Origin: Gracilibacillus orientalis | Lineage (GTDB): Bacteria > Bacillota > Bacilli > Bacillales > Amphibacillaceae | Assembly (NCBI RefSeq): GCF_900114645.1 | Contig: NZ_FOTR01000005.1 | Coordinates: 1-64,000, forward strand | Length of the DNA: 64,000 bases | Direction of reading: 5' to 3' | Shown: piece after piece, positions 17,067 through 26,349 of the stretch | Numbering within the stretch: position 1 is the first letter of the stretch | Layout of the letters: each line of letters begins with the position of its first letter | Position numbers and translations under genes: made by a program | The notes under the pieces: model-generated | What the model was told of the DNA's origin: nothing | Database searches by the model: none | The model's input: only the letters and a program-made list of their open reading frames with translations

Positions 17067-18200
17067 TTGCCTAATCCCATAACAACTAGTGAATTAGCGA
17101 AGAAAGTTGTTAATCATGAAGAAACACTGATCTTAGATGTTAGAAATACAGATGAATTTGATAACTGGAAAATTAAAGGCGGGAATGTAGAAGTAATTAA
17201 TGAACCGTATTTTAATTTATTAGATGGAATTGACCCTGTTGCTGAAAATTTAGTTAAAGATCAAGAAGTCATTGTTGTTTGTGCTAAAGGCGGTTCTTCT
17301 CAAATGGTAGCTGAGTTACTGGAAGAAGAAGGTGGATTCACTAACACCTATAACTTAGACGGTGGCATGAAAGCATGGAGTGAACACCTAGAGCCAGTGA
17401 AAATGGGTAATTTAAAGGATGGCGGAAGTTTATATCAATTTGTACGTTTGGGTAAAGGTTGCTTATCGTATATGGTGGAATCTGATGGTGAAGTAGCCAT
17501 TATTGATACTAATCGGATGATTGATATTTACGAAGCATTCGCTAAAGAAAAAGGAGTGCAAATTAAACATTTAATTGATACCCACCTTCACGCTGATCAC
17601 ATTTCGGGTGGCCGTGCTTTAGCTGATAAAGTAGGCGGAACGTATCACTTACCACCAAAAGACGCAACAGAATTGACTTATGATTACAAGGCATTAGAAG
17701 AAGGAAACGACATCACTGTGGGAAACACAAAGGTGAAAGTACAACCAATTTATTCTCCGGGACATACAGTCGGAAGCACATCATTAATTATTGATGATGA
17801 ATATCTTTTAACGGGTGACATTCTATTTGTGAAATCCATCGGCCGACCAGACTTAACTGGTAAAGCGGAAGATTGGGTTGGAGACCTTCGTAATAGTCTT
17901 TATAAACTGTATAAAAGATTATCCGAAGATTTAATTGTCTTACCTGCACACTACTCGTTTGCAGAAGAACTTGGTCAAGGTGGAAGTGTATCTGCACGCT
18001 TGGGCGATCTTTATCAACGTAATGAAGGGCTACAAGTAGACGATGAAGATGTCTTTAGAAAAATGGTGACAGAAAATCTGCCACCACAACCAAATGCATA
18101 TCAAGAAATTCGTGAAACAAACATGGGAAAAATTACACCTGAAGATGAAAAACAAAGGGAAATGGAAACTGGACCGAACCGTTGTGCGGTTCACGGTTAA
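17067..18200 (+). CDS. rhodanese-persulfide dioxygenase fusion (CstB-like), copy 2
   Basis: A 377-residue paralogue of 12627-13754 with all catalytic features intact: rhodanese Cys72 in CAKGGSS, the metal-binding THLHADH (His173, His175, Asp177, His178), SPGHT, LTGD, and the tail GPNRCAV. TTG start, 6 nt after AAGGAGGA. The preceding DsrE-like gene ends 17 nt upstream and a TusA gene follows 15 nt downstream. The two fusions differ throughout their length, so the duplication is not recent. Confidence 0.9.
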   Translation: MPNPITTSELAKKVVNHEETLILDVRNTDEFDNWKIKGGNVEVINEPYFNLLDGIDPVAENLVKDQEVIVVCAKGGSSQMVAELLEEEGGFTNTYNLDGGMKAWSEHLEPVKMGNLKDGGSLYQFVRLGKGCLSYMVESDGEVAIIDTNRMIDIYEAFAKEKGVQIKHLIDTHLHADHISGGRALADKVGGTYHLPPKDATELTYDYKALEEGNDITVGNTKVKVQPIYSPGHTVGSTSLIIDDEYLLTGDILFVKSIGRPDLTGKAEDWVGDLRNSLYKLYKRLSEDLIVLPAHYSFAEELGQGGSVSARLGDLYQRNEGLQVDDEDVFRKMVTENLPPQPNAYQEIRETNMGKITPEDEKQREMETGPNRCAVHG

Positions 18201-18215
18201 AAGGAGGAATGTGTA

Positions 18216-18443
18216 ATGGAGTCCGCAAAAGTATTAGATGCAAAAGGATTGGCATGTCCAATGCCGATTGTTAGAACGAAGAAGGCAATAAATGAGTTAG
18301 AATCAGGTGATGTTCTTGAAATACATGCTACAGATAAAGGTGCTAAAAGTGATTTAGGTGCATGGGCAAAGTCTGGTGGGCATGAACTACTAAAAGAAAC
18401 TGAAGAAGGCGATGTATTAAAGTTTTGGATTAAAAAAGTATAG
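18216..18443 (+). CDS. TusA-family sulfur carrier, copy 2
   Basis: A 75-residue TusA protein differing from copy 1 (13805-14032) at only about ten positions. The signature LDAKGLACPMPIVRTKKAI with Cys17 is intact, as is DVLKFWIKK at the end. AAAGGAGGA precedes the ATG. Same partner arrangement as copy 1, directly behind a rhodanese-dioxygenase gene. Confidence 0.92.
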   Translation: MESAKVLDAKGLACPMPIVRTKKAINELESGDVLEIHATDKGAKSDLGAWAKSGGHELLKETEEGDVLKFWIKKV

Positions 18444-18482
18444 AAGGCGGCCCCTTAGAAGGTCCTATTTCATAAGAAAGGA

Positions 18483-19061
18483 GTGAGAACACTGGCTGGT
18501 AAGAGATTCAATCCTGGTAAAGCACATAAATTAATGAGTGAAGAGAGAAAAGCACTATTACCACCAGATAAAATAATCGAATACCTAGAAGTAGAAGATA
18601 ATGATGTTGTGGCAGATCTCGGTGCAGGCAATGGGTACTTTACTATTCCATTTGCCAAAAGTACTAATAACACTGTCTATGCTGTTGATATAGAGCCTAT
18701 GATGCTAGATATGTTAAAAGAGAATGCAGTAAAGGATAGTATAGAGAATATTCATTATGTCGTAAGTGATTTGGTGGAAATTGAACTAGAGGATGAGTCA
18801 GTAAATAAAGCAATTATTTCCATGGTTATTCATGAAGTTTCTAGTATTGATCATACGCTTAATGAGATTAAACGAATTTTAAAACCTGGTGGACAACTGT
18901 TGCTTATCGAGTGGAAGGATATTGAGATGGAATATGGTCCTCCACAGCACGAAAGGATTTCGGCCACAGATATGCTAGAGACTATTCATAATGCAACCAT
19001 TGATGCTGAACTAATTGATTTGAACCCGCAACACTATGCGGTAAAAGCAAGGATGAAATAA
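18483..19061 (+). CDS. class I SAM-dependent methyltransferase
   Basis: Cytoplasmic methyltransferase of 192 residues. Motif I is VVADLGAGNGYFTIPFA (about residues 40-56), the acidic residue after strand 2 is in VYAVDIEPMML, and ILKPGGQLLLIEWKD gives the later strand of the Rossmann fold. The substrate is unknown; linkage to the sulfur cluster makes a thiol substrate possible, but this is inference. GTG 18483 lies very close to AAAGGAG, and the in-frame CTG at 18492 has better spacing, so the exact start is uncertain. Confidence 0.8.
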   Translation: MRTLAGKRFNPGKAHKLMSEERKALLPPDKIIEYLEVEDNDVVADLGAGNGYFTIPFAKSTNNTVYAVDIEPMMLDMLKENAVKDSIENIHYVVSDLVEIELEDESVNKAIISMVIHEVSSIDHTLNEIKRILKPGGQLLLIEWKDIEMEYGPPQHERISATDMLETIHNATIDAELIDLNPQHYAVKARMK

Positions 19062-19221
19062 AATAAAGGTAGGAAGCGGAGAATAGATAGTGAAGAAATT
19101 ATGGGGAATGTTTTGAACCTCTCAAAAACGTATTTTCCAGGCAGGAGCAGGATTTTTCATCTATTCATTTCTATCAAAGTTCATATAATGTAACTATTAT
19201 ATCAAGGAGGAATCATTTATT

Positions 19222-19605
19222 ATGTTTGATTATACTGTAGAAACAAATCAATCGATGGAAGAAGCAGTGCAGTCATTAGAAGAAAGCTTAAAGCAAGAGC
19301 AATTTGGAATACTATGGCAGTTTGATATTAAGTCTAAGTTACAAGAAAAGGGGTTAGACTTTAATCAGCCCTATTTAGTGCTTGAAGTATGTAATCCAAA
19401 AGAAGCACAACGAGTATTAACACAAAACCAAATGGTTGGTTACTTTCTACCTTGTAAAATCGTCGTTTATGAAGATGGTGACAAAGTGAAAATCGGCTTA
19501 CCTAGACCAACTGCTTTAATCGAATTGGTAAAGGATGAAACCATTAAAGAATTTGCTGCAGATATTGAAAATAGGTTAATTGCTTGTATAGATCAGAGTA
19601 TCTAA
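19222..19605 (+). CDS. DUF302-domain protein
   Basis: A 127-residue protein of the DUF302 type. The opening DYTVETNQSMEEAVQSLEES, the middle YLVLEVCNPKEAQRVLTQ and the closing VGYFLPCKIVVYEDGDKVKI are the characteristic blocks. Function unknown; such proteins often neighbour sulfur-metabolism or redox genes. AAGGAGGAA lies 12 nt before the ATG. The preceding 160 bp show no gene. It is probably the last member of the sulfur region. Confidence 0.82.
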   Translation: MFDYTVETNQSMEEAVQSLEESLKQEQFGILWQFDIKSKLQEKGLDFNQPYLVLEVCNPKEAQRVLTQNQMVGYFLPCKIVVYEDGDKVKIGLPRPTALIELVKDETIKEFAADIENRLIACIDQSI

Positions 19606-19643
19606 TTATTTAGATATATGGTTTAAACGGTAAAGGTGCATGA

Positions 19644-20360
19644 CCTTTTGGTGCCCCATTAACTTTATTTATTGATGCGTTAATTTTCTTTGTAGCTTCA
19701 TTTTTATATTGTTTAATACCTAATTTTATTTTCCAACAAGGACTAAACCAAGAATTAATTGTTTTATCTCTCAATGAAAGAATGAAACAGTTTGTTGAGG
19801 ATATAAAAGTAGGTTTTAAGTTTTTAATCAATCATAAAGAACTCATTATGATAGCTTCTGTTACATTAGTTTTTAATTTCACTTACGCTCCATTAGAACC
19901 TGTTTTCCCAGTTTTTGTTGGAGATATTTTAAATTCTGGAGCAGAAATACTTGGTATTATTTGGACTGTTTTTGCTATTGGTGCATTATTAGGTTCGATT
20001 ATTTGGGTGAGATTTAAACCTCGAGTTCCATATTCCTATTTACTTGGAACTGTAATTTTTTTGTGGGGAATGGCTCCGTTGTCATTTAGTTTTTTTTCAA
20101 ACGAATATATTATTTATTTTATTATGTTTTTAGGTGGAATAGCTTATGCACCATACAATATTGTTGCGCCTACACTTCAACAACAATTAGTACCTAATCA
20201 TTTAAGAGGGAGAATTATTGGTATTATTGGTTTAATAGCTGGACTAGGATTTCCCATCGGGGCATATGTGGGTGGGAAATTAGGTGATTATTTAGGTGCA
20301 GCACACACCATATTTTTATCAGGTTTATTAACAGTTTTACTAGGAGTAGTCGTTTTTTAA
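19644..20360 (+). pseudogene. MFS transporter, N-terminal half missing
   Basis: An open frame begins directly after a TGA with GAPLTLFIDALIFFVASFLY and runs into the frame of 19782-20360. About seven hydrophobic helices follow. The stretch LQQQLVPNHLRGRIIGIIGL is the kind of cytoplasmic loop seen in drug-efflux MFS proteins of the macrolide-export type. A normal member has about 400 residues and 12 helices; here only about 238 residues remain and no start or ribosome binding site precedes them. ATG 19782 could start translation, but the product would be a half-transporter. Confidence 0.7.
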
Positions 20361-20524
20361 AATCCAGCTTTACGTTTTAAAGAGGCTTATACACTTAAAA
20401 AATGATACTTTATTTTTTTATGGGTTAAATTAAAAACGGAATATTGGAATATTATGTTAAAATTATGTGAGAAGATATTGTGCTACCAGGTCAGGTTTAT
20501 TAAATAATGCACTTAAAATAACTG

Positions 20525-20558
20525 GTGCGTTTCTTTCATAAGGAAGAAGCGCTTTTTT
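20525..20558 (+). terminator. terminator-like hairpin
   Basis: GCGTTTCTT pairs with AAGAAGCGC across a short loop, followed by TTTTTT. It lies in the 269-bp spacer between the MFS remnant and the HIT-like gene. No coding signal was seen in the rest of that spacer. Confidence 0.65.
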
Positions 20559-20629
20559 CAACACAAGTGAAAGGAAAATTATGGTGAAGTGATATTAGCG
20601 AATTTTGTTGTTCATGTAAAGTAGCAGGA

Positions 20630-21007
20630 TTGTTCAACAAATTGTACCCTTTAGGTTGTAATTTGGTTAATAAAAATGAACCGGTATATGCGGCATTTGA
20701 AGATGATTATTATGTCTGTTGTTTTTTAGAACATAATCCGTTTAATGAACGACATATTTTGATTGTTCCAAAGAAGCACTATTATGATGTTGATAAACTG
20801 GATGATGCTACTGCAAAGTCGGTAATGAAAGCATCTATTGTTAAGGGTATGGATGATTTTGAAGAAAAGACTGTAACGGCACCATTAGAATTACACAAAA
20901 CCTTTACTGTTCAAAACGTGTTAATCTCTTATGTAGGAGGTAGTGAGGAGAACAATAACAAGTTGGTTAAGGCAATTGATCCGTTAATTTTATTAAAGTT
21001 AAATTAG
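20630..21007 (+). CDS. HIT-like protein lacking the histidine triad
   Basis: The N-terminal part reads like a HIT-fold nucleotide-binding protein: YAAFEDDYYVCCFLEHNPFN then ERHILIVPKKHYYDVDKLDD. The expected catalytic HxHxH near the C terminus is absent; the chain ends with LISYVGGSEENNNKLVKAID and a few more residues. The frame continues upstream of TTG 20630 as EFCCSCKVAG, a Cys-rich start typical of HIT relatives, but no ATG is present there. This suggests a decayed or diverged gene. No strong ribosome binding site is visible. Function uncertain. Confidence 0.5.
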   Translation: MFNKLYPLGCNLVNKNEPVYAAFEDDYYVCCFLEHNPFNERHILIVPKKHYYDVDKLDDATAKSVMKASIVKGMDDFEEKTVTAPLELHKTFTVQNVLISYVGGSEENNNKLVKAIDPLILLKLN

Positions 21008-21057
21008 ATATGCCTTAAAACATCTTAGTATATTTATAAAAGAAAAGGAGTTTCAAT

Positions 21058-21459
21058 TTGAAGAAAATATTTGTTTTCGTCCTTCTTTTACTATTATTAG
21101 TGTGGTGTAGCCAAAGAGATGTCCAGCAGAATACAGATTTAGAGGAATCCATTTATTCTGTTGTTGGGGATAAAAATAAAAGTGAGATAAGTATTAAAAC
21201 ATTGACGAGTTTCGACTGGGATAAAGCATTACTGTTCACACCTTATAGTACACAAGAAAATATAGAAGAACAATTAGGTGCTGATTTTAAAGACCCATCC
21301 AATATTGATATTAGAGACGATATATATCTTTTGGTTTTCCTTAACAAAGATAAAGTCGTACAATATGTTGAAATAGCACGTCAAGGAGCTGACTTTTCAA
21401 TGGGAGAAAAGGGATACCTTACTCCGTCCGAAGATGTGATAAGGATTAAAAGGCATTAA
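21058..21459 (+). CDS. small predicted lipoprotein
   Basis: A 133-residue secreted protein of unknown function. A lipoprotein signal (KKIFVFVLLLLLLVWC, lipidated Cys at about residue 17) is followed by a polar domain with TSFDWDKALLFTPYSTQENI and YLLVFLNKDKVVQYVEIARQ. The start is TTG 21058, with AAAAGGAG 10 nt upstream. It stands alone between the HIT-like gene and a kinase-like gene. It will sit on the outer face of the membrane. Confidence 0.7.
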   Translation: MKKIFVFVLLLLLLVWCSQRDVQQNTDLEESIYSVVGDKNKSEISIKTLTSFDWDKALLFTPYSTQENIEEQLGADFKDPSNIDIRDDIYLLVFLNKDKVVQYVEIARQGADFSMGEKGYLTPSEDVIRIKRH

Positions 21460-21590
21460 AAAAGAATTTTCCTTGTTGTAGTAACTGGTGCCTTACTTCA
21501 ATCGTATAGCTTGTGTCAGGATTCAGGCGTTTAAAGAGGCTATTCTGCTGTCTGAAGTTTTACTGTAAAAGTTTAGAAAGGTGGAGGAGA

Positions 21591-22505
21591 ATGGACAAAA
21601 TACCTGCATCATTTGTTGAATATACAGATTTACTGCCGAGTTTGAAGGAGACAACTTCTTGGGAACTTCTGCGCCAATGGTCACTGTCTGAAGTCTGGAG
21701 AGTAGGCAAGCAGGGTGGTGATTCTCTCATTATCAAAAAAGGAATAGAAGAAAACTCTCGTGAAGTTGCAGTTTACAACCATGTATTGATTCCACTAGAA
21801 TTGGATATACCAACCATTTATGAAGCTTACGAGGATAAGGCTATTGGCTTATTAATCATGAGAGATCTAAAGGGAAAAACATTAGAACATGACCCTCAAC
21901 ATAAATATTTTGTCGAAGCTGCCAAAACCTTAGCAAAAACTCGCAACAAGGCAAGGTTAGGAATAATAGAAGGAAAACTTACTGAAGAGTCGTATTTAGC
22001 GAACTACGTTTCAAAAGAAGATATAATAGACGATTTAAAGTATATTAGCCAACAAAGTGAGTACATAGACACTGGTCAAGATGTGGTGTTAGAGAAAGCT
22101 CTAAACGTATTGCCGTATCAGGTTGGTCAGTTATATGAAAATTTTCCAATAACACTTACACATAACGATTACCATGCCAAAAATATAATAAAAAACAATG
22201 GGGGGATAGCTGTTATTGATTGGGCATCAGCATATCTTAGTCCCCATCTTGGAGATTTATACTGTTTGATTAGTTCCGCAAAAGACTACGATATTACACC
22301 AACCGATTTGATTTATGCGTATTGGGAAGAAATTGATGATGATTGGTCATGCGATATGGAATGGCAAATAAACATAGGTGGTATTTGCTGGATAATTCAT
22401 GAACTTCGTCAGCTTTTAGATTATGGGATTAAAGCTATCCCGGTTGCACATGAATGGATTCCTGAAATGATTTATGATATTCGTCAGTTATTGGGCGATT
22501 TATAG
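21591..22505 (+). CDS. APH-family phosphotransferase
   Basis: Aminoglycoside/choline-kinase-fold phosphotransferase of 304 residues. The nucleotide-binding lobe is followed by the catalytic loop THNDYHAKNII (HxDxxxxN) near residue 190 and the metal-binding VIDWASAYLSPHLGDLYCL. The substrate cannot be told from sequence; it may be a small-molecule antibiotic or a metabolite such as a choline-like alcohol. An open extension to 21513 exists, but GGTGGAGGAGA serves ATG 21591. No operon partner. An in-frame antibiotic-resistance role is not established. Confidence 0.8.
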   Translation: MDKIPASFVEYTDLLPSLKETTSWELLRQWSLSEVWRVGKQGGDSLIIKKGIEENSREVAVYNHVLIPLELDIPTIYEAYEDKAIGLLIMRDLKGKTLEHDPQHKYFVEAAKTLAKTRNKARLGIIEGKLTEESYLANYVSKEDIIDDLKYISQQSEYIDTGQDVVLEKALNVLPYQVGQLYENFPITLTHNDYHAKNIIKNNGGIAVIDWASAYLSPHLGDLYCLISSAKDYDITPTDLIYAYWEEIDDDWSCDMEWQINIGGICWIIHELRQLLDYGIKAIPVAHEWIPEMIYDIRQLLGDL

Positions 22506-22604
22506 GTTAAATTAATTAAAATGTATTAGGTCTTAAGAAACACCATGCAATTACTGGACAACACTCCAGAAAATATGACGTAAGTCTCATTTTATAAAAG
22601 TTGC

Positions 22605-22641
22605 TATCCCCTTTGGATATAAAAATCTAAAGGGGATTTTT
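22605..22641 (+). terminator. terminator after the phosphotransferase gene
   Basis: ATCCCCTTTGGAT pairs with ATCTAAAGGGGAT across a short A/T loop, then TTTTT. The arm CCCCTTTGGA is shared with a terminator at 39178. Confidence 0.85.
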
Positions 22642-22985
22642 GATGTCAAAAAGAATAGCTGAAATTGAAAAATGGCTTATTAGGTTGTGTATGAAATGGA
22701 TGATTGGATGGTGTTAAATGTGGATTTTTTATTAAATAATATAATGATATTATATTAAAAGAAATTAATGAAAAAAATGTAGATTTGAAATGAAGTTTGA
22801 TAATTTTTGATTGAAATAAATCAACATTTCTTAATGTTTTTGCTTGATTTATTTCTTGAAAAGGAAAACAATTTTTGTTGTTATATCAGTATTTATAACC
22901 TTTTTCCATCAGAATATTTATAGGTTGAAATTCAAAAAGATCTTATTTAATGGTATGAATCTATAATATAGAACATATAAATATA
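22642..22985. other. A+T-rich non-coding stretch
   Basis: Between the terminator at 22605 and the sugar-operon promoter at 22989 only very short frames occur (for example a 24-codon frame from ATG 22643 without a ribosome binding site). Nothing recognisable was found. Confidence 0.5.
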
Positions 22986-22988
22986 TTG

Positions 22989-23033
22989 TTGACACAATTG
23001 ACATACTATGTATAATTAATGACAACGGTTACA
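22989..23033 (+). promoter_or_regulatory. sugar-operon promoter with CcpA (cre) site
   Basis: TTGACA (22989-22994) and TATAAT (23011-23016) are 16 nt apart. TGACAACGGTTACA (23020-23033) matches the cre consensus TGWAANCGNTNWCA with one mismatch and covers the expected start point, which predicts carbon catabolite repression. A second palindrome, AAATGATATGTCATTT with 6-bp arms, lies at 23048-23063 and could bind the local regulator. Confidence 0.75.
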
Positions 23034-23163
23034 TTAGGTGTATTAATAAATGATATGTCATTTGTAGGTGGGTTAGCTGTTATCTAAAATACATGATTGG
23101 AGGAGGAAAAATTTAGTTTTCTGCTTTTATTTTTTCGGATACTCAGAATAGGAGGTAGTAAAA

Positions 23164-24456
23164 ATGAGCAATTCTATCTTTCGCAAATTAATGTTTAGTT
23201 TCTGTTTAGTAATAGTAATAGCCTTAGTCGCTTGTTCTTCAAATGAGGACGGGGACGGAAGTACTAGTGAAGGCGACACTGTGGAATTTTGGCATTCTAT
23301 GACGGATACTTCAGGTGACGCTGTGGAAAAAGTGATAGAAAAATTTGAAGAGGAAAATCCTGATATTAATATTGAAGCTACTTATGTGGCAAATCAAGGA
23401 GAGGGGCAAAACGAGAAATTATTAACAGCTATTGCCGGTGGAAATCCTCCTGATGTTGCCTATTTTGATCGATTTGAAGTGGCCGCATGGGCAGCTCAAG
23501 GTTCTTTAGAGCCGCTAACAGAGATGGCAGAAGAAGCTGGAATCAGTCAGGATAATTATTATGATTTTGCATGGGAAGAAGCTAGTTATGAAGAAGAATT
23601 GTATGCGGTTCCAACTACAACGGATTCACGGCTACTTTTCTATAATAAGGATCATTTTGAAGAAGTAGGATTAGATCCAGAAAGCCCACCTACAACAATC
23701 GATGAACTAGAAGAAGCAGCGGAAAAATTAACGATTAAAGAAGGAAATCGTTTTGAAAGAATTGGTTTTATTCCTTGGTTTGGTCAAGGTTGGTTCTATG
23801 GTTGGGGATGGTCATTTGGTGGAGATTTCTATGACCCAGATACAGGAGAGGTAACTGCTGATCATCCTAAAAATGTGGAAGCATTAGAGTGGATGACAGA
23901 GTTCGGCCAAGAATATGGCGTGGAAGATATTGCAGGTTTCACAGATTCTCAGGGTACTGGCGCAATGGATCCGTTCGTATCAGGTCAGATTAGTATGAAG
24001 ATTGATGGTAATTTTGGTGTAGCAGCCTTAGAAAAATTTGATCCAGATTTAAACTATGGTGTAACGCCAATTCCGACTCCTACTGGTGATAATTTCACTA
24101 CTTGGTCTGGTGGCTGGTCTGTAGTCATGCCAAAGGGTGCTAATAATCAAGAAGGAGCTTGGGAGTTCATGAAGTTCTTTGGTAGTGAAGAAGGGCAGAA
24201 GATTTTCAGTGAAACAAGTAGAGACTTCTCTGTCATTGAATCAGTAAATGAATCATTAGGGTATACCGAAGATCCAATCTTTGCTGAATTCATAAATATA
24301 TTGCCTGAATCTAATTCTCGACCAGTAATGACAGAAGGTTCCCTTTATTGGAATGCATTAGCGGATGCCGTGGAGGCTTCTACACGTGGAAACGGCACAC
24401 CAAAGGAAAATTTAGAAAAGGTTACCCAACAAGTTTCTGACGCATTGGAAGAATAA
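23164..24456 (+). CDS. sugar ABC transporter substrate-binding lipoprotein, system 1
   Basis: Extracellular binding protein of a CUT1-type carbohydrate importer, 430 residues. The lipoprotein signal ends in VIALVACSS with lipidated Cys24. The mature domain starts VEFWHSMTDTSGDAVEKVIE, with family blocks NPPDVAYFDRF, YAVPTTTDSRLLFYNKDHFE and WAAQGSLEPL typical of family 1 solute-binding proteins. GGAGGTAGTAAAA precedes the ATG. It leads an operon with two permeases and sugar-modifying enzymes; no ATPase gene is present, so a shared MsmX-type ATPase is expected. The ligand is probably an oligosaccharide or glycoside. Confidence 0.9.
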   Translation: MSNSIFRKLMFSFCLVIVIALVACSSNEDGDGSTSEGDTVEFWHSMTDTSGDAVEKVIEKFEEENPDINIEATYVANQGEGQNEKLLTAIAGGNPPDVAYFDRFEVAAWAAQGSLEPLTEMAEEAGISQDNYYDFAWEEASYEEELYAVPTTTDSRLLFYNKDHFEEVGLDPESPPTTIDELEEAAEKLTIKEGNRFERIGFIPWFGQGWFYGWGWSFGGDFYDPDTGEVTADHPKNVEALEWMTEFGQEYGVEDIAGFTDSQGTGAMDPFVSGQISMKIDGNFGVAALEKFDPDLNYGVTPIPTPTGDNFTTWSGGWSVVMPKGANNQEGAWEFMKFFGSEEGQKIFSETSRDFSVIESVNESLGYTEDPIFAEFINILPESNSRPVMTEGSLYWNALADAVEASTRGNGTPKENLEKVTQQVSDALEE

Positions 24457-24459
24457 GCA

Positions 24460-24489
24460 GTAAAGGAGAAGGTAACTCTTCTCCTTTAC
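24460..24489 (+). terminator. attenuating hairpin between binding protein and permease
   Basis: GTAAAGGAGAA pairs exactly with TTCTCCTTTAC around an 8-nt loop, without a long T run. Such hairpins commonly stabilise binding-protein mRNA and reduce permease expression. Confidence 0.7.
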
Positions 24490-24514
24490 CTCTTAAATGA
24501 GGGAGGTAATCCAG

Positions 24515-25468
24515 ATGAAGAAAAAGATGGAACAATCCGATCAGCCTTTGTCAGCGGGAGGTATGATAAATCCCAAAAAGAAAAAATCTAAAGTAAGTGG
24601 ATCGTCTATTAATGGTTGGTTATTTGCCTCACCGTGGATTATAGGGTTGTTATTATTTTATGCGTTTCCGCTCTTCTCTTCCATTTACTTTAGCTTTACT
24701 ACATATAGTATATTAAGCCCAGGTGAATTCATAGGCTTAGATAACTATAAACAACTTATGAGTGATGGATTATTTTGGAAGTCTATTTATAATACTATTT
24801 ATTTCGCTGTTTTCTTTGTACCTTTAAGCATCATCATTGGAGTTGCATTAGCGATGATGTTGAATATGAGAGTTAAAGGAATGGCTGTTTACCGTACAAT
24901 CTTCTTTCTGCCGACCTTAGTACCTCATGTGGCATTAGCGGTATTATGGATGTGGCTATTAAATCCAGGTTTCGGTCTAGTAAATGGTGTGCTAGATGCA
25001 ATCGGTATTACAGGTCCCAATTGGTTAGGAAGTGTGACATGGTCAAAACCATCCCTGATTTTGATGTCCCTATGGGCGATTGGGCAACCAGTGATTATTT
25101 ATTTGGCAGGACTCGGGGATATTCCTCAAGAGTTATATGAAGCTGCTGATGTAGATGGTGCAAGCTGGCTGCAGAAAACGTTTAAAGTAACAATACCATT
25201 ATTAACACCCGTTATTTTCTTTAATTTGGTAATGGGGGCGATTGGGGCATTTCAGCAATTCACCCTCCCATATACGATGACGCAAGGACAAGGAACACCT
25301 GATAACTCAATGACTTTTTATGTCATGTATTTATATGACAATGCCTTTAAATATTTTCAAATGGGTTATGCGTCTGCGATGGCGTGGATTCTCTTTATCG
25401 TTATCATGCTATTAACAGCAGTGATTTTCATTTCATCAAAACGGTGGGTACATTATCAAGGTAAATAA
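24515..25468 (+). CDS. sugar ABC transporter permease (MalF-type), system 1
   Basis: Inner-membrane subunit with six main helices, 317 residues from ATG 24515. This start is chosen because GGGAGGTAA lies just before it, while ATG 24497 lies before that ribosome binding site. The ATPase-coupling EAA loop is YEAADVDGASWLQKTFKVTI and then PLLTPV. The charged N terminus (KKKSK) precedes the first helix WLFASPWIIGLLLFYAFPLF. It pairs with the second permease 17 nt downstream. A polysaccharide/oligosaccharide importer subunit by family; exact sugar unknown. Confidence 0.92.
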   Translation: MKKKMEQSDQPLSAGGMINPKKKKSKVSGSSINGWLFASPWIIGLLLFYAFPLFSSIYFSFTTYSILSPGEFIGLDNYKQLMSDGLFWKSIYNTIYFAVFFVPLSIIIGVALAMMLNMRVKGMAVYRTIFFLPTLVPHVALAVLWMWLLNPGFGLVNGVLDAIGITGPNWLGSVTWSKPSLILMSLWAIGQPVIIYLAGLGDIPQELYEAADVDGASWLQKTFKVTIPLLTPVIFFNLVMGAIGAFQQFTLPYTMTQGQGTPDNSMTFYVMYLYDNAFKYFQMGYASAMAWILFIVIMLLTAVIFISSKRWVHYQGK

Positions 25469-25485
25469 AAAGGAGGTAGTTCGTA

Positions 25486-26319
25486 ATGCAGCCAAAAGCA
25501 AGACAAAATCTTCTGAGAACATCTGCTCACCTTGGTTTATTAATTGCTTCAGCGTTTTTCTTAGTGCCTTTCTTGTGGATGGTATCAACATCTTTGAAGC
25601 CAGTTACACAAATTTTTACGTATCCGCCTGAAATGATACCTAATCCATTTCAGTGGAGTAACTATATTGAAGCAACACAGTATATTCCGTTCTTTACCTA
25701 TTTATCTAATACAACGATTATTACTGTATTCAGTACCATAGGTGTCGTCTTATCCTGTCCGCTTGTAGCATATAGTTTTGCTAAATTAGAGTGGAAAGGC
25801 CGCAATACGATGTTTATTATCACCATAGCAGTTATGATGATTCCTATGCAGGTGACGATGATTCCGCTCTTTTTATTGTTTAATAAGATTGGCTGGGTTG
25901 GAACACCATTACCATTAATTGTCCCTGCATTTTTCGGTGTACCATTCTCCATCTTTTTAATGAGACAATTTTTTATGGGCTTGCCAAACACTCTAAGAGA
26001 TGCTGCCAAAATTGATGGAGCAAGTGAATTCAGGATATATTGGCAAATTATGCTGCCGCTTGCTAAGCCAGCTGTGTTAGCTGTTGGGTTGTTTCAATTT
26101 ATGAATGTGTGGACCGATTTTATAGGCCCGTTACTTTATCTTACGGATGAATCACAATATACGTTGTCATTAGGTTTACAGCAATTCCAAAGCCAGAAAG
26201 GTACAGAATGGGGCTTGATGATGGCTGTTTCCACTATGATGACTTTACCGGTTATCATTTTATTTTTCTTTATGCAACGTACATTTATTCAAGGTATTAC
26301 CTTTAGTGGTATCAAATAA
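25486..26319 (+). CDS. sugar ABC transporter permease (MalG-type), system 1
   Basis: Second channel subunit of 277 residues. LVPFLWMVSTSLKPVTQIFT near the N terminus is the usual MalG/LacG signature. The EAA loop reads LRDAAKIDGASEFRIYWQIM and then LPLAKP, and the C terminus QRTFIQGITFSGIK is the conserved tail that contacts the ATPase. AAAAGGAGGT precedes the ATG. It forms a heterodimer with the product of 24515-25468. Confidence 0.93.
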   Translation: MQPKARQNLLRTSAHLGLLIASAFFLVPFLWMVSTSLKPVTQIFTYPPEMIPNPFQWSNYIEATQYIPFFTYLSNTTIITVFSTIGVVLSCPLVAYSFAKLEWKGRNTMFIITIAVMMIPMQVTMIPLFLLFNKIGWVGTPLPLIVPAFFGVPFSIFLMRQFFMGLPNTLRDAAKIDGASEFRIYWQIMLPLAKPAVLAVGLFQFMNVWTDFIGPLLYLTDESQYTLSLGLQQFQSQKGTEWGLMMAVSTMMTLPVIILFFFMQRTFIQGITFSGIK

Positions 26320-26349
26320 GTTCGTTTTTTACAATAGGAGGTTTTTAAG

